Below are positions 14,027 to 14,141 of a stretch of 14,141 nt of DNA, one piece after another. Each line of letters starts with the position of its first letter. The first letter of the stretch is position 1. The translations under genes were made by a program, and so were the position numbers. Source of the stretch: an uncultured Eubacteriales bacterium. GTDB lineage: Bacteria > Bacillota > Clostridia > Oscillospirales > CAG-382. The notes below the pieces were generated by a model. That model was given only the letters and a program-made list of their open reading frames with translations. It was not told the origin of the DNA and ran no database searches. The stretch lies in contig CAKSCN010000055.1 in NCBI GenBank assembly GCA_934444485.1, positions 1-14,141 on the forward strand. The letters are read 5' to 3'.

Positions 14027-14141
14027 TCAAACGATGTTTCCGTTTGCGTCAACCCACTTTCCGGACTCGGGGTCGATGCATATAACCTGTTTCATGAGGT
14101 CCGTATCGAAAATCTGCTGACCGAACGTCTGGTAGTATCCG
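14027..14141 (-). CDS. Unrecognised protein, C-terminal 37 residues (runs off right edge)
   Basis: The frame enters from the right edge and stops with TGA at 14029-14027. The visible tail includes GYYQTFGQQIFDTDL and IDPESGKWVDANGNIV, the latter a tryptophan-containing, beta-turn-rich end. A terminator-like hairpin follows directly, and the frame ends cleanly before it, which supports a real coding end. Too little is visible to name a family, and I propose no function. No ribosome site or start lies inside the window. Confidence 0.6.
   Translation of the reverse strand, partial: GYYQTFGQQIFDTDLMKQVICIDPESGKWVDANGNIV

Overview
The window looks like chromosomal DNA of a low-to-mid GC Firmicute, most likely a Clostridia-type anaerobe such as a gut commensal. 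The reasons are strong AGGAGG-like ribosome sites, clean sigma-A promoters, a Bacillus-like RlmH, a Clostridia-style RadC, and a surface lipoprotein glycosidase with no outer-membrane (Sus-type) partners. The lineage is an inference. Genes are tightly packed and almost all lie on the minus strand. No tRNA, rRNA, CRISPR, insertion sequence or phage gene was recognised, and no intergenic gap exceeds about 150 bases.

Left edge (1-311): the N-terminal 79 codons of an unrecognised minus-strand gene, with its own sigma-A promoter directly after the stop of the next gene. Housekeeping cluster (312-2501, minus): rlmH, a GNAT acetyltransferase, a Cof-type HAD phosphatase and a short MGMT-family protein. 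The last three are joined by 4-base ATGA overlaps, so the four are probably one operon. A radC-family gene (2652-3467) is the only plus-strand gene. It diverges from rlmH and ends at a hairpin shared with the convergent MFS gene.

Glycan operon (3505-11159, minus): an excellent promoter at 11219-11247 drives a cytoplasmic GH36 alpha-galactosidase, a 1399-residue GH78 alpha-L-rhamnosidase lipoprotein and an MFS transporter. Spacings are 28 and 34 bases. The simplest reading is that the rhamnosidase trims rhamnosides at the cell surface, the MFS protein imports a released sugar or short glycoside, and the galactosidase finishes alpha-galactosides inside. No regulator or ABC transporter is encoded here.

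Right part (11301-14141, minus): a two-gene unit (DUF2974/Mbeg1-like alpha/beta hydrolase plus GNAT) with its own promoter and terminator, then an EamA/DMT transporter made of two similar halves, then the last 37 codons of an unrecognised gene with a terminator-like hairpin. I found no convincing undescribed defence or mobile system. The most distinctive items are the domain architecture of the rhamnosidase and the compact GH36-GH78-MFS cassette. Long antisense reading frames (one of 853 codons) are explained by codon bias.
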